Shown: positions 57,015 through 64,000 of the stretch, piece after piece
Layout: each line of letters starts with the position of its first letter
Position numbering within the stretch: position 1 is the stretch's first letter
Origin: Cladobotryum mycophilum
Taxonomy: Eukaryota > Ascomycota > Sordariomycetes > Hypocreales > Hypocreaceae
Direction of reading: 5' to 3'
Assembly: GCA_036429605.1 (NCBI GenBank)
Contig: JAVFKD010000016.1
Location: forward strand, 2,294,001 to 2,358,000
DNA length: 64,000 bases
Program-made: the position numbers and the translations under genes
The notes under the pieces: generated by a model
The model's input: only the letters and a program-made list of their open reading frames with translations
Told to the model about the DNA's origin: nothing
Database searches by the model: none

Positions 57015-58089
57015 GATTATGGGAGACAGGAAGAGGGGATTTGTGGAATCCCTCAGCCTTTGCGGCGAAGGCTGTTGAGGATTCGTGTTCGCTGACGAGT
57101 AGGCTGGGGTGTGGCCGTGTATCGGCACAGCCAGGCATTGAATTAGACGGGTCACCTTCTTTTGCTAATTGGCCTCCACTGTAAAGAACTAACACGCGTT
57201 CGAGAGTACACATGATGATACTTACTTATAGGTACTGCACTTGTCTTTGCATATTACCAAGAGTTATATATCTATAAATTTTGGAGGACTGAAATGTTTA
57301 TTAATTTAAATGCAATCATCGAGCTTGATTTTGTTTTCCCCGTTTTATTTTATTCTGCCAGTTTTGTTTTTGACATTGGCCTATGCCTGCCTGTACATAT
57401 ACAAGTCTGTCCCGCTTGGCTTAGAGCTAATAGTAACTAATTATGAGATGGAGATATTCGTACGCTCACTCGCTTATAACTTTGAGCTCGACGATAGATG
57501 CGAATCGATTGCTTCCGTGCCACCGCTTAACTGAAGGCCATATAGATCATCTAGAACCGCAAGCAGCTGTGGCTGAAAAAAATCGGTAGACACGGACGGA
57601 GCAGTGTCAGCAATCATGTGGTAGATAATACGTCCCCCTGAATTTGGCAATAGTTCAACCCCGTTTTGTCATTGAACCTCCAACTACAAAATTACATCTA
57701 CATATTATTACACAATATACAAGCACCAAAGTTGAGAGGGTATATCTTAATCAAACATCTGCCGACTGTTACAGCATAAATCCCAAGCCCATGACTCATA
57801 CAACATGAAACTGTTTGCCCGCCTCCATAACTCGAGCTTCATCGTACATCAAAATAGTTAAAGGAAACTCAATGCCTGCCCAACGTAATCAAGCATGAGT
57901 GTTTCCAACACCAAACAAAAACGGGCAGCGCCCAAAGAATGCCCTCTGCCGATACCAGCCGGACTCTAACCGTAACTCCATGCCGTAGCAATCGCTCAGA
58001 TCCAACTGAGTTGCCATGAAAAATATTAAAAATCAACATATGCTCAACCTTTTGCTCAGAAAGCTCCTACCCCCTTTGCGTAAAGAAAA
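57015..58089. other. Spacer upstream of the golgin gene
   Basis: About 1.1 kb between two minus-strand genes. It holds the golgin promoter and the 3' end of the giant gene. AT-rich near 57240-57380. No gene recognised. Confidence 0.5.
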
Positions 58090-61000
58090 TTATCTAGTCA
58101 ACTTCTTCCACCAACTACTTCGTGGTGCTGGCTCTGCGACTGCCGGTTCACGGCGGCTGCGGTAACGCTCATCACTACCATCAGATGCAATGACACGCTT
58201 CGTTCGTTCACGACCGTCCCGATCACGAACCTCTCGATCGCGGACTTCGCGTTCACGGGTCTCTCGTTCACGGCCATCACGCTCGCGGCCTTCTCGCTCG
58301 CGGCCTTCTCGTCTTGACCGCCGACGCACTTCGTCTGCTGCCAAGTCTCCATATTTCCCCCTTCGTCGTTGAGCACGTCGTGCCTCACGTCGTGCCTCGT
58401 CTTCTGTTAACCCTACACCATCTGTTTGCTCAGCATCTTCTGGCGGAGGCGGTGCGTCCGAGTGATCCTTGACCCATGACGAGGTTCCTGAGTGTGGCCA
58501 GGCTGCCGGCACTTTTCTCGTATCTCGGCGCCGGTCCTTGCTGGAATACACATGGTCATCCTCGGGATATCTGTGGGTGCTCCGTCGTTTGTAGGCATCT
58601 GACTCCTCTGCAGTCCTGGCGGCACGCCTAGCTTCGTGTCTTTTTTGACGCTCTGCCTCGTCCCCTGAAGGCTCCATGTGAGATCTCCTACGCTGACGTT
58701 TAGTCTCCCTCTGAGCTTCCTCTTCCTCCCTTTCTCTGCGTAGGCGATGCCGTTCCGCCCTACGAACCTCACGTTCCTCTTGTGCCCGCCGCTCCTCGTC
58801 CTCACGTTGGCGAGCAGCATGTCGTTCGCGTCGGGCTTCTTTCTCTGCTTGCCTACGCGTCTCGCTGTCGTCTCTGCGTTTTCGGCGTCGTTCACGCTCG
58901 CGCTCTTCTTTTTGGCGGCGTAGGTCCTCAGCGGCCCTTTCTGCTTCCCGGTCGGGTCTTCTGACTCCCCTGCGCGACTCGCGGGGATACTCTCGGTCGA
59001 TGTCCGCGATGGCATCAATGTCAACATTAGCCGGAACCTTGGGCGCTTTGGGTGCCATGAATCCGAAGAGACCAGAGAGCCCCCCTTCTTCGAGCCTGAG
59101 ACCCCTCGTTTGGGCGGGTATTCGGGTATATCGGCATCAACCACAACCACGTCATCATCCGGGAGTCGCCTGCTGCGACGTCTTTCAGGTGGAGGGGGAG
59201 GAGGAGGGCTATCGTCGCCGAGAGCCCCAACCATCACAATGTCAGCCTCATCCTGTGGACTCATCCTACGGGACCTCCTCTTGGCGCTTGATTTATCAAC
59301 ACCCAAAATTCTTGCCGCCTTGGATGACATCTCTGGAATCTCTTCCGGTGGGGGCGATACGAGGCCGTGAGCATCGGACGAATAGCGACGGGAGGACCTG
59401 CCGCCGGCAGCTGTTCGCTTCTCACGGGATGACATTGACCTGGACATTGGTGGATCATTGGTTGTAGATGCGCGTGGCCGTGAAGATTTCCCCAATCTCT
59501 CTGCGGGTTCTGCCTTGTCTGAAGTCGATTCTCTGGAGGATGTCTTCTCTGCTTGGCTCTTAGAAGACCTTTCAGTCTTGGGTTTGGATGGTCTTTTCTC
59601 CTCTTTATGTGGAGGAGATAACTTCCCCCACGAGGGCCCCCTCTCATAGCTGGTCCTCGACTTTTCTCTCCTAGACTTCGGCTCAGCCGGTGGCGTCAAC
59701 GGCGGGTCTGGAACCGGAGGCGGGGGTGGCGGCGCTTCGTCTACAGGGATCCTGTGTTTGCGCTTTTTGCTACTCTTTTTTTGCTTGTCCTTGTCCTTGT
59801 CTCTCTCTCTGTCCCTCTTTGACGGCGGTTCAACTACGGCGATTATCTCATCGTCCGGATCTTCCATAGGGAAGCTTCCGGGGATATCCGTAGACCTCCG
59901 ACCCTTGGACGACGTGCTTCGCTTCTCTGGAGTCTTCTCTTCTTCTACCACCGGCTCTGCTTCAACCATCGGTTCATCTTCAGATAATGGCTCCTCGGCG
60001 ACCGGCACCTCCTCTTTGGGTGGAGCCTCATCCTCAAATGGCAGCTCCTCTTCTAGCATCTGTTCCTCCTCAGGGTGCCCATCCTCTTCCTCGATAGCTT
60101 GTTCATCCTCGGGGTCCTGCGATTCTTCGGGTGATTGATCTTCCTCTATTGGTGCGTCCGAAATGGGCGGTGGGGACGGTGAAGGCGCAAAATCAGCTAC
60201 ATCGTCAGATTCTGACTGGAAGCTCTTGAGCTTGTCGGCAATTTTACCACTCCTAGGTTTCCGCGGCATGGAATTTAATGATATGTCATCGTTTGATTTG
60301 TCGTCCATATGGGCTTCTCTTGGGGCTTCTTGAACTATGTGATGGTGTTAGTAGGATAATTATGATTGTAATGAAAATACGGTGAGATGGATCATAAAAA
60401 AGGGATGAACCAATCGGACGAACCTTTATTCTTTTTCTTAGAGCCACCAAGACCCCAAAAACTGAAAGCGTTATTTGTAGGAGGCTCCTTTGGCGAAAGT
60501 AGTGCTTCAACCTCAGCATCGTTTAGTTCACTGAGTTCCCGGTCGCACTCAGGCATCGCTTCAGGCTCAACTTCCGGTTCGGGTTCAGGGTCCGCTACTG
60601 GCTCGGGTTCGGGTTCGGGCTCCACTTCCGGCTCCGGGAGTGGTTCAGCTGGTACAGGTTCAGGTACCCGGAATTTTTTGTCCTTCTTTTTGTCCTTATC
60701 TTTAGATTTGGAGCCTTTTTTGGACTTTCTGTTGGTTGTAGCTTCCTCAGCTTCTCGAGCAGCTTTTCCCGCAGCTTCTCGGGCAGCTTGTTCTTCGGCT
60801 TCTTGTGCAGCTTGTTCTTCGGCTTCTCTAGCATCCTTTTCCGCAGCTTCCCGGGCAGCTTGTTCTTCGGCTTCTTGTGCAGCTTGTTCTTCGGCCTCAC
60901 GCGCAGCCTGCTCTGCAGTCTCCTCCTGCGCTATGCGGGCTATTTCAGCGGCCTCCTGGGCAGCCAATTCTTCTGCTTCCCTGGCAGCCTGCTCATCTGC

Positions 61001-64000
61001 CTCACGAGTGGCCTGCTCTTCAGCTTCTTGATTTGAGAGCTCTTCTTCATCTCCTTCATCCTCTGCTGGAGTTTGTTCTGCTTCGCGAGCAGCTTGCTTT
61101 TCAGCTCTCCTCGCAGCATTCTCTTCAAGACGATGAAGCTTTTCAGCGTCCCTTCTACTTAGCTTACCCCCTTTCTTAGCCTTCTTCGCATTTAGCGCGG
61201 CCATCTCCTCCTCTTCTGCGGCGATGGCGGCAGCCTCGGCCTCTTGCGCAGCTCGTTCTTCAGCTTCACGAGCAGCCCGTTCTTCCGCTTCGCGAGCGGC
61301 CTCCTCAGCCTCCCGTGCAGCTTGCTCTGCCGCCTGCTCTGCTTCCTTACGAGCAGCTTGTTCCTCAGCCCTCTTTAATGCATTCTCCTCGAGACGATGA
61401 AGTTTTTCCGTGTCTTTTTTAGTTAATTTACCACGCCTCGCTTTCTTTTCAGTTAGTGTGGCCATCTCCTCTTCCTCCGCAACAATTGCCGCAGCTTCTG
61501 CATCTCGAGCGGCTTGTTCTGCTGCTTCCTGAGCAGCCTTCTCCTCAGCTTCACGAACGGCGGCTTCCTCCGCTTCTCTGGCTGCTTGCTCCTCTGCCTC
61601 GCGAGCAGCTTGTTCTGCAGCCTCTTGGGCGGCTAATTCCTCCGCTTCTCTTGCTGCTTTCTCCTCTGCTTCTCGGATGGCCTGTTCCTCCGCTTCTCTC
61701 GCAGCCTGTTCTTCTGCTTCTTGTTTCGCTCGCTCCTCAGCTTCTTGGGCCTCCCTTTCAAGCCGCTCTTTCTCAGCTTTCTCAAGCTTCTTTTTTCCTT
61801 TTCGAGTTTCTTCATTTCCCTTTCGGTAAGTTTGGGTGCTTTGTCTTTCTTGGATTTTTCCCTGTCCTTGTCTGCTTCTTTGTCTTTCGATTTAGACTTG
61901 GACTTGATCGACGAGGTCTCATCCCCCGTGACCGCGCTAGGTTCTCCTGCTTGATCTTCAGGTTCAGTAAGGTCCATACATGGGGGTGTTGGGGCGGGGG
62001 AGGCGGATCAGCCAAGGTATCTTTTCTAGACTTCGGCTTCCCCTGATTGGAGATAGCCCAAGCCCAGTCGTCGTCCTCTTCAACCTTGCTATCCTTGACC
62101 TCCTCAACATCATCGGGCTGGACTGTCTCACCAGTAGTCGCTCCTATAACTTCAACTGGATCACCTTTGGATTTGTCTTTCTTCTTATCTTTCTTCGCGA
62201 TTGGGTCCCAGGACTCTTCGGTTGGTTCTTCAATGCCATCTGGTTTCCACGATGACCCATCGGCCCCATCGGCTTTCTTGTCAGCTTTGCCCACGCCCCA
62301 GTTATTGAAGAAGTCATCATCGCCAAGCGCCTTGGTAGTATCCAATGCTAAAATGTTAGAGTCTTCCACAGGGGGTTCTCAATTTCATCAAGCTGAATCA
62401 AATCAGCAGCTGCCTTCTTCTTCTTCTCCTTTTTAGAGGAAGTGGTGGGTTCTCCCCAGGCATCCCATGCTGAGTCTTTCTTAGACTTGCTCGTCTTTGA
62501 CTCCTCCTTGGTCGATTCCGATGAACTTTTCTTCTTCTTCTTATCCTTCTTGCTTGATGTCAGATCCAGATTCTCCTCGGGCGGTGATTCTTCCTTGAGT
62601 TCCTCTTTAGGCTCTTCCTTGGGCGGCTCTGGCTTAGGTTCTTCCGGTTTAGGCGGTTCAATAGGCGAGGTTTCGGGCTTCTTCTTTCTACTTCCAAAGC
62701 CCCAAAAACTCCAGCCTTCCTCTGCAGGTTTCTCCTTCTCGTTTGAGGTTGGGGGAGACAGTTCAACGGCCTTAGCGGCCTTTGAATCTTGCTCGGCCCG
62801 TCGGGTATCCCAAAATTCATCAGTAGACTTGCGACCGGTTTGTGGGACTGGATCTAGCAGAGGCATATCAAACTTCTTCTTCTTTTCCTTTTTGCCACTG
62901 AGAGCGGCCCAGAAACCGCCCACTTCCTCCTCTTCCTCCTCTTCCTCTACGGGAGGATCGGGGACTGATACATGAACTGGTTCCGGTGTTGGCTCTACCG
63001 GGGGCTCAGGCGCTAGTTCATCTAAGCCAGATGACTTCTTTTTCTTCTTTTCCTTCTTGAGTGACTTAACAGGAAGGCCCCAAGGGTCCTCTAGTTTTGC
63101 GGGTTCTGGTTCTGGCTCGTGATCCTTTAAAGGTTCAGGCTCTGGTGCCGTTTCGGCGGCTTTATCCCTTTTCTTCTTTTTCTTGTCCTTGGTGGTACCA
63201 GAATCCCATACGTTCTCGACGAGTTCGGGCTCTGCTTCAACCGGAATCGCAGTGAGAATTTCCTCCGTTGGTTTCTTCTTATCATTTCTGAGACCGCCCC
63301 ATGCCTCCCAATCGTCGCCCTCGTTTTTTTCTCCAGTTCTGGCTTAGCCTCCTCGATTGGGATCTCAGTCGCAGTACCCTTCTTTTTCTTCTTGTCTTTC
63401 TTTGAGAGAGTAGGAATCCCCAAATCGTCCATCGCCGGGATTGGTTCAGCTGCAACGGGCTCAGACTCTAACTGAACCTCTTTCTTGCCCTTCTTTACAT
63501 CCGCCGGCCAACCCCAGGGATCGCCGTTAGCATGATATCCGGTTGAAGACAGATTTTTAGGCCTTGTCTCATTGACACCGTCCAACGACAAGTCCAATGT
63601 ATCCTGCTTTTTGGTCTTTGAGACCTTGCTGTCCACAGAATTTCCATCTATGCTGTCGTTCCTCCCCCCGGATCTGCTCCATGCGGATTTCCAGTTGCTG
63701 ACCCGCTCCAACCTCCTCCCCCCAACCGCCGGCATTCCATTTTTGGCCCCAGGCGCCGAACGGAGTTTTGCCATCCCCAGGACCGAGATTTAAGTCAAGC
63801 TTACCAGCTGACTCGTCGCCTAATTTGATATCATCAAAAACGTCTGGAGGATCGGGGGCAGTTTCAGGTGTAAGCTCGGGTTCGGGTTCGGTGGCGCCTT
63901 TTTGACTCTTCTTGCTCTTCAAAGCTGCGGCAGCATCGTCATTGGCATCTCCGTTGATATCCCTATCCCTGTCTTTGTCGCCATCGCCATCTCCTGCAGC
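58090..64000 (-). CDS. Giant Trp/Lys/Glu-rich repeat protein, 5' end outside the window
   Basis: C-terminal 1,942 residues of a very large, mostly disordered or coiled protein; the start lies beyond 64000. One intron (60335-60423, donor GTTCGT) is inferred. Seven homopolymer positions must each gain one base for a continuous frame (63718-63723, 63664-63669, 63324-63330, 62371-62375, 61991-61994, 61791-61796, 59080-59085). With these the reading frame closes exactly. The N-terminal third repeats a Trp motif followed by lysine runs: WGWPADVKKGKK, WGLPVKSLKKEKKKK, FWAALSGKKEKKKK, FWGFGSRKKK, WDAWGEPTTSSKKEKKKK. Then comes an EAEEQAAREAEEQ-type helical repeat, a Pro/Glu-rich part, FWGLGGSKKKNKG, a Ser/Pro/Arg part, LFGFMAPKAPK, and a very Arg/Glu-rich tail ending SWWKKLTR. 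I do not recognise the gene. Involucrin-repeat proteins such as leashin (Woronin-body tether) have comparable composition, but nothing here proves that identity. Confidence 0.8.

Noticed and set aside
60387..61031. Long plus-strand open frame rich in Ser/Ala
   Set aside because: Exact antisense shadow of the EAEEQAARE repeat of the giant minus-strand gene.

Overview
The window is nuclear DNA of a filamentous ascomycete (Pezizomycotina). A Sordariomycete, perhaps of the Hypocreales, is likely, but that is inferred from overall feel and not proven. The genes carry many short introns of about 50-100 bases with GTAAGT/GTATGT-like donors and CTGAC/CTAAC-like branch sites, the products are typical eukaryotic housekeeping proteins, and spacers are rich in short tandem repeats. 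No rRNA, tRNA, CRISPR array or intact transposon was recognised.

Layout. 0-15 kb is gene-dense: dynamin DNM1 (-), COX19 (+), a paxillin-like LIM protein (+), SUMO (-), CMC4 (+), NUP84 (+) and VPS37 (+). COX19, CMC4 and SUMO had to be assembled from short exons. At 15.0-15.8 kb lies a decayed fragment of an amidophosphoribosyltransferase (ADE4/purF) gene. 15.8-21.4 kb is a gene-poor, microsatellite-rich spacer in front of a conserved gene of unknown function (21.4-22.6 kb). A second spacer with a pyrimidine-rich leader (22.6-25.7 kb) precedes an F-box protein. From 28 to 48 kb come an AT-hook protein (-), VMA5 (+), MET14 (-), a membrane-anchored hotdog thioesterase (-), MAK21/NOC1 (-), an organellar-type prolyl-tRNA synthetase (+), prefoldin subunit 5 (+), a conserved gene of unknown function (-), ORC1 (+) and a secreted heme-thiolate peroxidase (-). 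After a 2.3-kb spacer follow PRP46 (-) and NAS6 (+) head to head, a TMF/Sgm1-like golgin (-), and the C-terminal 1,942 residues of a giant Trp/Lys/Glu-repeat protein (-) that runs off the right edge.

These genes are not a pathway cluster. They are neighbours serving mitochondria (DNM1, COX19, CMC4, prolyl-tRNA synthetase, possibly the thioesterase), the nucleus (NUP84, MAK21, ORC1, PRP46), the endomembrane system (VPS37, VMA5, golgin), protein turnover (SUMO, F-box, NAS6), and septa or cell shape (LIM protein, perhaps the giant protein).

The most important caution concerns the sequence itself. Fourteen places in eight... more precisely seven otherwise intact genes between 25.7 and 64 kb need exactly one extra base inside a G/C or A/T homopolymer to restore a conserved frame. 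No such place was needed in the first 25 kb. This looks like systematic homopolymer under-calling, and any automated gene model for these loci will be wrong. The most interesting biological items are the giant repeat protein, the ADE4 relic, a perfect 10-mer (TACGGAGTAC) recurring six times in spacers, a GC-AG intron in NAS6, and very small exons.
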